Origin: Carideicomes alvinocaridis
GTDB lineage: Bacteria; Pseudomonadota; Alphaproteobacteria; Rhodobacterales; Rhodobacteraceae
Direction: 5' to 3'
Length of the DNA: 54,931 bases
Assembly (NCBI GenBank): GCA_005473895.2
Contig: SRJI02000028.1
Span: 1-54,931, forward strand
A program made the position numbers and the translations under genes. The notes beneath the pieces are model-generated. The model ran no database searches and was not told where the DNA came from. It saw only the letters and a list, made by a program, of their open reading frames with translations. Positions 17,531 through 25,651 of this stretch are shown here, piece by piece (position 1 is the stretch's first letter; every line of letters begins with the position of its first letter).

Positions 17531-17555
17531 AACCACCGCAGACGGGTTCTGTTCC
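17531..17555 (-). promoter_or_regulatory. EcfG-type promoter upstream of DUF3008 gene
   Basis: On the minus strand GGAAC (17555-17551), 16-nt spacer, GGTT (17534-17531), 30 nt before the ATG at 17500. It lies in the short gap after the phospholipase D gene, giving the DUF3008 gene its own start. Confidence 0.7.
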
Positions 17556-17561
17556 CGCGGG

Positions 17562-18992
17562 TCAGCCCTCGCGGCGCCAGGGCCGCCAGGCGTCCGCTGC
17601 CCGCTCCGGATCGCCGAGATGCATCCTGGCGAGCCAGCCGCGCCAGACCGGCGGATGCGGGCTGAGGCCCGGCAGGCGCCGCGAGTCCGGGTCGAGCTGC
17701 CGGATCGCGCCGCCGATCGTGCCGGTCCCGGCTTCCGCCCGCGCCACCGCCTCGGGCGCCACGGCCAGGAAATGCGCGATCATCCGGTGGCGCAGGCCCC
17801 GCAGGCTGTCGGGCTCCGCGCTCTCCGCCACGATGTCGAGTTCGCAATCGTAGCCGCAGGAGCGGTTGGACATGTTGTGCGAGCCGATCCGCAGCAGCCG
17901 ATCGTCGGCGATCAGCAGCTTGGAATGCACCTTGATGGCGCGTCCGCCGGGGCTGCGGGGCGTCAGGATGCTGAGCCTGTCATGGCGATCCGCCTGGCGC
18001 AGCTTCTCCGCGAAAAGGCGGCGCGGCGGATCCATCACCGCCCGGTCGAAGAAGGCGGGGGCGTGGCGGCCGGTGATCAGCACGATCTCCGGCCCGTCGG
18101 GATCCTTCAACCGCTCGGCCAGCGCCGCCCGCAGCCGGACCGAGGTGAGATAGGTGGATTCGACGTAAAGACTGTGCCGCGCCTCGGCGATACAGGCGAG
18201 GAAATTGGCGAGCCCCTCGTCCTGCAGGCGCTCGTCGCCCAGCGGGTCGGTGCGCACGAGGCTCACCTCGGTGTCGCGGAGCAGCGGGGTCAGGCCGGCG
18301 GGCCAGAGATCGCGGCGCTGGGACCTCCCCGCCGGCACCTCCTCGCCGGTGGCGCGGCGCCACATGGCGCGGGCCTCGCCGGCCAGCGTCGCGGCGACCG
18401 GGCCCTCCACCACGGCATGGTTGGCGTGCCATGGCGGTCCGATCCGGCCCGAGGGCAGGCGGCGAAAGCGGTTGCGATCCTCGTGCGCCTGGTCGTCCCA
18501 GCGGTTCACCGAGATGTCGTCGTTGGGACAGAAGGCGAGGCTGTCGTCGATGATCACCATCTTGCGATGCATGGAGGCGCCGAAGGGCAGGGTGGAATCC
18601 GTCTCGACCGAGATGGTCGTGCTGCGGAACCACGAGCGGGCAAGCGCGGGCTGCAGCCGGCGCGCGACATGGGACAGGCCCGCCGCGTTCCAGACCAGGA
18701 TGCGGATCCGCAGGTCGGGGCGCTCTTCCGCGAGGTCCTGGAGCACCTTGCCGATGGCGCTCTCCTGGCCGGGCAGGGCGTCGGGCGCGAGTCTGGTGCG
18801 CGGATCGAAGGTCCAGCCGATGATCCAGATCGTCTCCCGCGCCTCTCGCATTGCATCCAGCAGGGTGGAAAACAGCGCGGCGGTGTCGATCATGACGGCC
18901 AGGCGGGTGGCGTGCGCGCGCGGTCGGCCGGGATCCGCGGTCCCGGCAAGCGTGGTGGAGGCCGACGGGGCGTCCTTCCCCTCGTCCTTCAT
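17562..18992 (-). CDS. Phospholipase D family protein, two HKD motifs
   Basis: A 476-residue PLD-superfamily enzyme. Both catalytic HxKxxxxD motifs are present: HRKMVIID (His142, Lys144, Asp149) and HSKLLIAD (His356, Lys358, Asp363), the second followed by GSHNMSNRS. There is no signal peptide or membrane segment, so it may be cytosolic or use another route. Family members hydrolyse or transfer phosphatidyl groups, including cardiolipin synthesis, and some cut nucleic acids. ATG 18992 follows GAGGGG. It is divergent from the CYP152 gene; unlike its neighbours it has no clear EcfG-type promoter. Lipid substrate is inference. Confidence 0.88.
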   Translation of the reverse strand: MKDEGKDAPSASTTLAGTADPGRPRAHATRLAVMIDTAALFSTLLDAMREARETIWIIGWTFDPRTRLAPDALPGQESAIGKVLQDLAEERPDLRIRILVWNAAGLSHVARRLQPALARSWFRSTTISVETDSTLPFGASMHRKMVIIDDSLAFCPNDDISVNRWDDQAHEDRNRFRRLPSGRIGPPWHANHAVVEGPVAATLAGEARAMWRRATGEEVPAGRSQRRDLWPAGLTPLLRDTEVSLVRTDPLGDERLQDEGLANFLACIAEARHSLYVESTYLTSVRLRAALAERLKDPDGPEIVLITGRHAPAFFDRAVMDPPRRLFAEKLRQADRHDRLSILTPRSPGGRAIKVHSKLLIADDRLLRIGSHNMSNRSCGYDCELDIVAESAEPDSLRGLRHRMIAHFLAVAPEAVARAEAGTGTIGGAIRQLDPDSRRLPGLSPHPPVWRGWLARMHLGDPERAADAWRPWRREG

Positions 18993-19185
18993 TCGATGAA
19001 TCCCCTCAATTCTGTCTTCGCCGGGGCCGGCGGTTCCTGTCGCCGGCGGCCCGTTCCCCGAGACCAACGATTCCGCTTCGGCCCTGTTCCGTCCCGGCCC
19101 TCCCCGCGGCTGCCCCGGACCGCAGACGCTCTGACCCGAGAGTGCCGCCCATTTCCCACAGCCGATCGGGATTTCGCGGTTGCCG

Positions 19186-19210
19186 GGAACAATGCCGCCG
19201 CATCCCGGTT
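19186..19210 (+). promoter_or_regulatory. EcfG-type promoter upstream of CYP152 gene
   Basis: GGAAC (19186-19190), 16-nt spacer, GGTT (19207-19210), 33 nt before the TTG start at 19244. The ribosome binding site AAGGAGAG (19229-19236) falls between promoter and start, as expected for a short leader. Confidence 0.65.
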
Positions 19211-19243
19211 CGCGGCAGGCTTCAGGACAAGGAGAGCGGCACG

Positions 19244-20503
19244 TTGAACAGAGAGGAGCCTTTTCCGACCCTTCCGGGATACGACCACACGATGGCCTTC
19301 CTGCGCGAGGGCTATGTCTTTGTCGGGCGGCGGTGTTCCGACCTGCGGACCGACGGTTTCCGCACCCGGCTCATGCTGCGCCCGGTCACCTGCCTGCGGG
19401 GGCCCGAGGCGGTGCGCGAATTCTACCGCCCCGGCCGGATGACGCGGCAGGGCGCGATGCCGGGCTCGGTCGTGGCGCTTCTGCAGGACAAGGGCAGCGT
19501 TCAGACGCTGGACGGCACAGCCCACGCGGTGCGCAAGGCCATGTTCCTCGACTTGATGACGCAGGACCGACTGGACGAGGCGCGGCGCATCTTCCGCGAA
19601 GAATGGGAGGCGGCGGCGCGCAGCTGGCAGGGCTGCACGGTGGTGCTCCGCGACGCGGTGGGCGGGATCATGACGCGGACGGCGCTGCGCTGGTGCGGGC
19701 TGGACGTGGCGCCGGAGGACGTGGCCGCACGCGCCACGGAGCTGAGCGCCATGATCGGCGCGGCCGGCAGCCTCGGGCCCGCCCACCTGCGGGCGCGCGT
19801 GCTGCGAATCCGCTCGGAACGCTGGGCGCGGGGCGTCATAAGGCGCGCACGGCGGGAGGGCGTGTCGCCCGACAGCGTCCTGAGCAGGCTGGCCGCCCAT
19901 CGCGACGCGGATGGCCGTCAGATGTCGGTGGCGGTCGCGGCGGTGGAACTGTTGAACCTCCTGCGCCCCATCGTGGCGGTGGGCCGTTTCATCGTCTTCA
20001 CCGCCCATGCGCTGCATGTCCACCGCGGCACGCTGCCCGCAAGCGCGCCGGGCACGGAGCCGATGAACCGCGCCATCGCCGACGAGGTGCGCCGGCACTA
20101 TCCCTTCTTTCCGCTGATCGGAGGCTGCGTTCTGGACCCCTTCGACTGGCGCGGCGTGCATTTCGCGAAGGGGGAGTGGCTGCTACTGGATCTCTACGGC
20201 ACCAATCGCCATCCCGAGGTCTGGCCCTCGCCCGAACGCTTCCTGCCGGAGCGGCATCTGCAGAGCGAGGACCAGCCGGAGGCGCTGGTGCCACAGGGCG
20301 GCGGCAGCTACGCACAGAACCATCGCTGCCCCGGCGAATGGCTGACCGTGGCGCTGATGACGGAGGCGACGGGCCTGCTGAGAAATCTTTCGTGGGAGGT
20401 GCCGGAGCAGGATCTCGACCTGCCGCTCCACGACTTCCCGCCCTGGCCCAGCGACGGGATGAAGATCGCGGTGGCGCCCTCGACGCCCGGCGCAAGCTGC
20501 TGA
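19244..20503 (+). CDS. CYP152-type cytochrome P450 fatty-acid peroxygenase
   Basis: A 419-residue P450 that uses H2O2 directly to hydroxylate fatty acids. The TTG start at 19244 has AAGGAGAG 7 nt upstream and gives the length of Bacillus P450BS-beta (417). The CYP152 signature is clear: LLRPIVAVGRF with Arg241-Pro242, which binds the substrate carboxylate, and PQGGGSYAQNHRCPGE with haem-ligand Cys362. Gln87 in VQTLDGTAH lies where hydroxylating members have Gln and the decarboxylase OleT has His, so alpha/beta hydroxylation is favoured over alkene formation. No reductase is needed. An EcfG-type promoter precedes it; a role in using peroxide or remodelling lipids under stress is inferred. Confidence 0.92.
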   Translation: MNREEPFPTLPGYDHTMAFLREGYVFVGRRCSDLRTDGFRTRLMLRPVTCLRGPEAVREFYRPGRMTRQGAMPGSVVALLQDKGSVQTLDGTAHAVRKAMFLDLMTQDRLDEARRIFREEWEAAARSWQGCTVVLRDAVGGIMTRTALRWCGLDVAPEDVAARATELSAMIGAAGSLGPAHLRARVLRIRSERWARGVIRRARREGVSPDSVLSRLAAHRDADGRQMSVAVAAVELLNLLRPIVAVGRFIVFTAHALHVHRGTLPASAPGTEPMNRAIADEVRRHYPFFPLIGGCVLDPFDWRGVHFAKGEWLLLDLYGTNRHPEVWPSPERFLPERHLQSEDQPEALVPQGGGSYAQNHRCPGEWLTVALMTEATGLLRNLSWEVPEQDLDLPLHDFPPWPSDGMKIAVAPSTPGASC

Positions 20504-20642
20504 AGCGGTAGGGCGGCGCGCCGGGGGCCGGGTCCGACCGCAAGCGCATTTCGACCGACTCGCGGTGGCGCCATGCAGCCCTCGGCCTTGCGGCCGTTGC
20601 GAGGGTGGGACACCGGCGAAGGGGTTCTGCGGCACTTTCGGG

Positions 20643-20667
20643 GGAACAAGCCGGACCGGATGGTGTT
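20643..20667 (+). promoter_or_regulatory. Second, distal EcfG-type promoter upstream of ecfG
   Basis: GGAAC (20643-20647), 16-nt spacer, TGTT (20664-20667). It lies 118 nt before the ATG, upstream of the stronger copy. Could be a tandem autoregulated start or chance. Confidence 0.4.
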
Positions 20668-20723
20668 CTGGCCTAGGGTCCGGCGAAAGAAGGACGAAGA
20701 CCTCGGCCCCGGGCATTTCAACC

Positions 20724-20749
20724 GGAACAAGTTCGGCCCGTAGCCGTTT
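20724..20749 (+). promoter_or_regulatory. EcfG promoter, perfect consensus, upstream of ecfG
   Basis: GGAAC (20724-20728), 16-nt spacer, CGTTT (20745-20749): an exact match to the alphaproteobacterial general-stress promoter. It lies 35 nt before the ATG at 20785 and indicates positive autoregulation. Confidence 0.85.
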
Positions 20750-20784
20750 CCAATTGTGGAACGGGACAAAGGGGGGTGCCGGAT

Positions 20785-21330
20785 ATGTCGCTACGTGACG
20801 AGGTAACCGAGTACATACCTGCGCTACGGGCCTATGCCTGGTCGCTCACGCGCCGCAGCGAGGATGCCGACGACCTGGTGCAGGACACGCTGACCAAGGC
20901 GATCGGCAAGATCGACACCTTCCAGCCCGGAACCAACCTTCGCGCATGGCTCTTCACGATCATGCGCAACACGTTTCTCAACGAAATTGCCAAGTCGCGC
21001 CGGATGGTGACCGGGATGCAGGATTGCGTCTCGGGCAGCGTCTCCACCCCGGCGACGCAGGAATGGACCGTGCGGGGCAGCGAGTTGATGCGCGCGATCT
21101 CGCGGCTGCCCACCCATTACCGCGAGATGCTGGTCATGGTCGTGATGCTGGGCGAAAGCTATGAATCCGCGGCCGAGATCTTCGGCGTGCGGCTCGGCAC
21201 CGTGAAGAGCCGCGTCAACCGGGCCCGGCTGATGGTGATCGAGGATCTCGAGGGGCGGGCGCCCAATGCGCCGGAAGGCGCGGCGTTCCAGCCCCCGGAG
21301 CGGGGAACGCCAGGCCGTTCGGGGGTCTGA
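20785..21330 (+). CDS. ecfG: EcfG-type ECF sigma factor of the general stress response
   Basis: A 181-residue ECF sigma factor. Residues 6-70 are sigma-2 (YIPALRAYAWSL, DADDLVQDTLTKAI, NLRAWLFTIMRNTF, the last typical of EcfG), and 100-153 are sigma-4 (SRLPTHYREMLVMVVMLGESYESAAEIFGVRLGTVKSRVNRAR read in sequence). ATG 20785 is preferred over GTG 20776 because AAGGGGGG sits 7 nt upstream of it. It is autoregulated by a perfect EcfG promoter. The anti-sigma candidate nepR lies tail-to-tail 10 nt away. It presumably directs RNA polymerase to the GGAAC-N16-NGTT promoters seen around it. Confidence 0.88.
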   Translation: MSLRDEVTEYIPALRAYAWSLTRRSEDADDLVQDTLTKAIGKIDTFQPGTNLRAWLFTIMRNTFLNEIAKSRRMVTGMQDCVSGSVSTPATQEWTVRGSELMRAISRLPTHYREMLVMVVMLGESYESAAEIFGVRLGTVKSRVNRARLMVIEDLEGRAPNAPEGAAFQPPERGTPGRSGV

Positions 21331-21340
21331 CGACCCGGGC

Positions 21341-21493
21341 TCAGTTGGGCTTTTCGCGCTCCTGGAGCTTTTTCTGCAGCGCATGCGCCAGTTCTAGCAG
21401 CCGCTCGGGCGTCTCTTCGGTCTCGATTTCCTCGAGATGTTGACGCAGCTCGGCTTCCAGTGATGGGACGGGCGCGGAATCTTTTTCAGACAT
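21341..21493 (-). CDS. nepR: NepR-like anti-sigma factor, 50 residues
   Basis: A 50-residue acidic helical protein starting MSEKDSAPVPSLEAEL. The core LRQHLEEIETEETPERLLEL followed by AHALQ fits the NepR pattern (LR..Y/L..v..E.vPeRl.dLl..L), including the Pro-Glu-Arg between the two helices. NepR binds EcfG until released by phosphorylated PhyR. A strong AAAGGAGAG site precedes the ATG at 21493. It converges on ecfG with 10 nt between stops, unlike the common nepR-ecfG operon. It is short for the family and poorly conserved families invite error, so the symbol is tentative. Confidence 0.6.
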   Translation of the reverse strand: MSEKDSAPVPSLEAELRQHLEEIETEETPERLLELAHALQKKLQEREKPN

Positions 21494-21938
21494 GTCACTC
21501 TCCTTTGGTGACATTTACGGGTAAACAACTAACTCGGATCAGATCCGCCATCCGGATCAAGCTTGCGTCGCCCGTCTGGATTGGCGGGAAAGCTAATCCA
21601 GGCAGGCCGACCGGCCAAGCCGTCATTGCCGGTCCGCCCTTGCGCGCGCCCCGATGTTGCAGTCTTGCACTGACGGCCCGAGTCCCTGAACCGCCAGTCC
21701 GTAGTGCAGCCGGGCGCGGGGCGCAACAGGCGGACCCCTGCGACCGGCGGAGTTTCTCTGCCCCGTCTCTTGTGGTGAAAGCGTTCGCGGCGGTGCCGCG
21801 GGCTGGGGTTAACATGGATGTCCCCTTTATGGGGCTGGTGCGGGTCCGGGTCGGAGCTGTCCCGCACGATCGACTGAGTGTTGATGGGCGATAACAGGGC
21901 CGCCCGGCTTTTGTTCCCCGCCAGGGCGCGCGGGCACG
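21494..21938. other. Long region upstream of nepR without a convincing gene
   Basis: About 445 nt. An EcfG-type promoter on the minus strand at 21893-21917 would give a leader of roughly 390 nt before nepR. A 106-codon minus-strand frame (21495-21815) with an AGGGGA site ends 1 nt before the nepR ATG, but its codon use is unlike real genes here. The region could be a regulatory leader or encode a small RNA; nothing recognisable was found. Confidence 0.45.
21893..21917 (-). promoter_or_regulatory. EcfG-type promoter far upstream of nepR
   Basis: On the minus strand GGAAC (21917-21913), 16-nt spacer, TGTT (21896-21893). The next convincing coding start downstream is nepR at 21493, about 400 nt away. 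Confidence 0.45.
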
Positions 21939-22286
21939 TCACGCGGCCCAGAGGGCGACGACCACGACGATCACCACGACGGCGGCCGCGAGGCCGATCA
22001 GCCAGGGTCCGGGACGCCGGCCCGAGGTTTGCAGGTCCGACGGTTCGGGCTTGGCGTCCCGGGGCGTGCCGTGACCGTGCTCGGCGGCCTCGGCGCGGCG
22101 GACCTGTTCCATGGTGGGCGGCGCGCCGCCGGCCTCGGCGTCGGTGCCGAGCGGGGCGGCGGCGGGATCCGAAAACCCGACCTTGTCGCCCGATCCTCCC
22201 CGGTCGATGCGATCCCGCAACCGGTCGACCGCGGCCGGGCCCGATGCCTTGCCGCTCCGTTCGTCGGGTTTGCCTGCGTCTCCCAT
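21939..22286 (-). CDS. Small tail-anchored membrane protein
   Basis: A 115-residue protein starting MGDAGKPDERSGKASG; ATG 22286 has AAGGAGA just upstream. Residues 1-90 are hydrophilic, Gly/Ala/Asp-rich and probably disordered. Residues about 94-115 form one very hydrophobic segment (PWLIGLAAAVVVIVVVVALWAA) that ends the protein, so it is likely a C-tail-anchored inner-membrane protein facing the cytosol. No family recognised. An EcfG-type promoter sits 31 nt upstream. It lies between nepR and the stress kinase on the same strand. Confidence 0.75.
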   Translation of the reverse strand: MGDAGKPDERSGKASGPAAVDRLRDRIDRGGSGDKVGFSDPAAAPLGTDAEAGGAPPTMEQVRRAEAAEHGHGTPRDAKPEPSDLQTSGRRPGPWLIGLAAAVVVIVVVVALWAA

Positions 22287-22317
22287 GGGAGAATCTCCTT
22301 CAATCGTCCTCCATTGC

Positions 22318-22342
22318 AACATCGGGTGCAGGGCGTTGTTCC
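22318..22342 (-). promoter_or_regulatory. EcfG-type promoter upstream of tail-anchored protein gene
   Basis: On the minus strand GGAAC (22342-22338), 16-nt spacer, TGTT (22321-22318), 31 nt before the ATG at 22286. Confidence 0.65.
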
Positions 22343-22420
22343 TCGAAACGACCGCCGCAGCGGGTCAGGAGCGCCGATGCGCCGATCAAAGCTGCCTTGC
22401 CCGTGCGCCGGGCGCTGCGA

Positions 22421-25400
22421 TCAGAGGGGAAAGCTGAGCGTCACAAGCAGCCCCTCGGGGGGAAATTCCATCGACAGGGTGCCGCCGAGCTGATGCTCGA
22501 TCTGGCCCTCGATCAGGGACAGGCCAAAGCCGTTTTCCTCCGGAGGCGTCTCGATCCGGGGCCCGCCGGTTTCCTGCCACGTGAGGACGAGCTGTCCGTC
22601 CTGTTCCCTGTAGCGCACCGCGATCTTTCCCGTCTCGGTGGAAAGCGCGCCGTATTTCGTGGCGTTGGTGGCCAGCTCGTGCAGGACGAGCCCAAGGGCG
22701 AGGGTGGCCGTCGGGCCGATATGCCCGTCCTGGCCGTCCAGATCGAACCGGTCGTAGCCATGGACCTCGGCCTCGGCCCCGATCACGTCGGCGAGGGAGA
22801 CGCGTGTCCAGTCGGCCTCCGACAGCAGCGAGTAGGTGCGGGACAGACCGTGCAGCCGGCCCAGCAGCGCGTCGGTGAAACCGTCGATCTCGCCCTCGTT
22901 CCGGCGGGTGTTCTGGACGATGGAAATCACCACCGAGAGCATGTTCTTCACGCGGTGGTTCAGCTCGGAGATCAGGGTCTCGAGCTGTTTCTCGCCCTCC
23001 ACCAGGGCGGTGATGTCGATGATCGTGATGACCACGCCCGCGGTCCGGTTCGCCTCGTCGCTATAGGGATTGAGCCGGACGAGGTGGTGCCCGCCCTCCG
23101 GGGCGTCGACCTTGCTTTCGCGGGGGTCGCCGGTCTTCTGGACGGTGGCGATGTCGGTCTGCAGGTCCGGGTAGTCGAAGACGCTGGTGAGATCGGTGAG
23201 CGGCCGGCCCAGATCGGCCTCGCGCAGGTTGAAGAAATCGGTCGCGGCGGGGGTGAAGTTCCGAACCACCGCCTCCCGGTCGAGGAAGACGCTCGCCACC
23301 TCGGTCGCCTTGTAGAGGTTCTTGAGGTCGGTATTGACCTGGTCAAGCTCCTTGAGGCTCGAATTGAGCTCGGCGTTGATCGTCTTCAGCTCCTCGTTGA
23401 GCGACTGCATCTCCTCCTTGGAGGCCTCGAGCTCCTCGTTCGTGGATTGCGCTTCCTCGTTGACCGAGACGAGTTCCTCGTTGGACGCCTTCAGTTCCTC
23501 CAGCGCGGTCTCGTATTCCTCCACGGTGGACTGCATCCGTTCACGCATGTCCCGCAACTCGCGCTCCATGGCGGCGAGGGCGTCTTCTTCGACATCCTTC
23601 CTGACCTTGGTTTTCAGGCCGCTGCTTTCCGGCCGGCCGAAGACCACGAGGTAGAGCAGCTCGCCCGCCCCGGTCTCGTCGAGCGGATCGACGGTCAGGA
23701 GGACCTGCAGCTCTTCCTCCCCGCCGTGGCGGTAGAGCGTCACCTCGCGCTCGGCGCGCTGGTTGGTCTCGATCGCCTCGCGCAGGGCCTCGCGCAGGTC
23801 GATGCGCAGCTCGCGCCGGGCGATGTCCAGAAGCTGCCGGTTGGGGGCGCCGCGCGGAATCTCCATGAACCGGCTGGTCCCGGCGGAGAAATAGAGGATC
23901 TCCGCATCATGGGTGACGACCACATGGGCGGGGGTGTGATGCTCCAGCATATGCCCCTCGACCCGGTGGCGCAGCTGCGTCCTGGAGAGGTGCGAGTCCT
24001 TGCGAGGCTCCCTTGTGTCCGACCGGATCCCGGGATCGTCGGTGAAGCGGAAGTCGAGCGGCAGATGCCGCGGCGCACCCTCCCGCGCCTGGAAGATGCT
24101 TTGCGCCCGGTCGATCGTGGCGAACAGCTCCCGTTGGCGGCTGACGCTTTCGGAGGTGCCGAGAAACAGGTAGCCCCCCGGTTTCAGCGCGTAGTGGAAG
24201 GTGGGCAGAACCTGGTCCTGAAGCTCGTTCCCGAGATAGATCAGCAGGTTGCGGCACGACACCAGGTCCATCCGGGAAAACGGCGGGTGGCTGATGATGT
24301 TGTGGGAGGAAAAGACGCACATCTCGCGCAGACGGTTGGCGATGACGTAGCTGGCGCCCTCGGCGGTGAAATACTTGCTCAGCCGCTCTTCCGAGACATG
24401 GCCCAGCAGCGAGGACGGGTATCGCCCGGCCCGGGCGACCGCGATGGCGCGCTCATCGATATCGGTCGCGAAGATCTGGATCTGGGGCGGGTTTTCCAGC
24501 GTCTCCGCCTGCTCCGCCATCAGGATCGCGAGCGAATAGACCTCTTCGCCGGTGGCGCAGCCGGGCACCCAGACCCGCACCGTCCCGCTGGGGCCGTTCG
24601 CCTCGAAAAGCTGCGGGATCACCCGCCGCGCCAGCACGTCGAAGGGCTCGGCGTCGCGGAAGAAATTGGTCACGCTGATCAGGAGATCGCGAAACAGCGT
24701 CATCCCCTCGGTCGGGTCGGAACGCAGCCGCTCGAGGTATTCGTCGGTCGTGGTGATCTCGTTGATCTTCATCCGCCGCGCGATGCGGCGCAGGAAGGTC
24801 TGTCGCTTGTAGCCGGAAAAGTCGTGCCCGGAATGCCGCCGCAGCACCCGTGATATGTCCTGCTGCAGCTTGCGGTTCCTGTCCTCGGCCTTTTGCGCGG
24901 TGTCGTCGACGACCAGGCCGGAAAGCCGGTGGTTCGCCTTGCAGACCCGCAACAGGATCTCGGCCAGTTCGCCGGCCGGCCCGGTAAAGTCGATCAGCCC
25001 GGTCGCGATGGCGCTTTCCGGCATGTCCGGCCGGTAGGAGTCTTCGTTGGCGAGCTGGGCCATGGTGATGCCGCCGCATTCCTTGATCGCCTTGACCCCG
25101 AGCGTGCCGTCATTGGCAAAGCCGGACATGACGATCCCGACCGCGTTCTCGCCCTGGTCCTCTGCCAGTGAACTGAAGAAGACGTCGATGGGCTTGTATT
25201 CGCGATGGGTTCGGCTCTGGCTCCGCAGGCGGAAGGTGCCGTTCTCCAGCCACATGACGGAGCCCGCGGGGATGACGTAGACCTTGTTGGGCTCGATCCC
25301 GGCTCCTTCGGTGACCGATTCCACCGCAAGCTCCGTCGCGCGGCCGAGGATATCGGGAAGGTGACTGGTCCGGTCCGGGTTGAGATGCTGGATGACCACG

Positions 25401-25507
25401 AAGGCCATGCCGCTACCCGACGGGACATGGCCGAAGAAGGCCTCGAGGGCGGACAGGCCGCCGGCAGACGCGCCTATGCCTACGACAAGGGGATCGCGCT
25501 CAGCCAT
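22421..25507 (-). CDS. CheB-CheR-PAS-HWE hybrid sensor histidine kinase
   Basis: A 1028-residue cytosolic protein without membrane segments. Domains in order: CheB methylesterase (about 5-190; Ser14 in GASAGG, His41, Asp133 in GFANDGTLG); CheR methyltransferase (about 210-475; SAM loop VPGCATGEE at 314-322, SCRNLLIYL); PAS-like region (about 520-630); a long Asn/Glu-rich coiled coil (640-725, repeats of NEELxS); a second PAS (730-835); and an HWE kinase (847-1028) with phospho-acceptor His851 in ELNHRVKNML, N-box HELATNATKYGAL (943-955) and the WQE at 977-979. HWE kinases commonly feed PhyR-type regulators. It probably phosphorylates the receiver/sigma-2-like regulator at 14.7 kb; inferred. 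Its own start has a weak ribosome binding site. Confidence 0.93.
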   Translation of the reverse strand: MAERDPLVVGIGASAGGLSALEAFFGHVPSGSGMAFVVIQHLNPDRTSHLPDILGRATELAVESVTEGAGIEPNKVYVIPAGSVMWLENGTFRLRSQSRTHREYKPIDVFFSSLAEDQGENAVGIVMSGFANDGTLGVKAIKECGGITMAQLANEDSYRPDMPESAIATGLIDFTGPAGELAEILLRVCKANHRLSGLVVDDTAQKAEDRNRKLQQDISRVLRRHSGHDFSGYKRQTFLRRIARRMKINEITTTDEYLERLRSDPTEGMTLFRDLLISVTNFFRDAEPFDVLARRVIPQLFEANGPSGTVRVWVPGCATGEEVYSLAILMAEQAETLENPPQIQIFATDIDERAIAVARAGRYPSSLLGHVSEERLSKYFTAEGASYVIANRLREMCVFSSHNIISHPPFSRMDLVSCRNLLIYLGNELQDQVLPTFHYALKPGGYLFLGTSESVSRQRELFATIDRAQSIFQAREGAPRHLPLDFRFTDDPGIRSDTREPRKDSHLSRTQLRHRVEGHMLEHHTPAHVVVTHDAEILYFSAGTSRFMEIPRGAPNRQLLDIARRELRIDLREALREAIETNQRAEREVTLYRHGGEEELQVLLTVDPLDETGAGELLYLVVFGRPESSGLKTKVRKDVEEDALAAMERELRDMRERMQSTVEEYETALEELKASNEELVSVNEEAQSTNEELEASKEEMQSLNEELKTINAELNSSLKELDQVNTDLKNLYKATEVASVFLDREAVVRNFTPAATDFFNLREADLGRPLTDLTSVFDYPDLQTDIATVQKTGDPRESKVDAPEGGHHLVRLNPYSDEANRTAGVVITIIDITALVEGEKQLETLISELNHRVKNMLSVVISIVQNTRRNEGEIDGFTDALLGRLHGLSRTYSLLSEADWTRVSLADVIGAEAEVHGYDRFDLDGQDGHIGPTATLALGLVLHELATNATKYGALSTETGKIAVRYREQDGQLVLTWQETGGPRIETPPEENGFGLSLIEGQIEHQLGGTLSMEFPPEGLLVTLSFPL

Positions 25508-25598
25508 GTACCTGCGAAATCATGTTATGGATGCGATTGCAATGACACTCTGCCGTATCCGCGGGCCGGTGTCGATGTGGGATCGCACCGGGGGCCGA

Positions 25599-25624
25599 GG
25601 AACATTCCTACGCCCGGGCTGTTT
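25599..25624 (+). promoter_or_regulatory. EcfG-type promoter upstream of secreted protein gene
   Basis: GGAAC (25599-25603), 16-nt spacer, TGTTT (25620-25624), 27 nt before the ATG at 25652. It matches the consensus in all positions but the first -10 base. Confidence 0.7.
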
Positions 25625-25651
25625 CCCAGATCCCAATGACCGGAGGCAGAG

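Noticed and set aside
18993-19185. EcfG-type promoter for the phospholipase D gene
   Set aside because: Two GGAAC sites occur on the minus strand (ending at 19033 and 19053), but neither has NGTT after 16 or 17 nt.
21495-21815. 106-codon minus-strand frame ending 1 nt before nepR, with an AGGGGA site
   Set aside because: Codon third positions are often A or T and the product has no coherent composition, unlike genes here. Kept only as a possible leader peptide idea.
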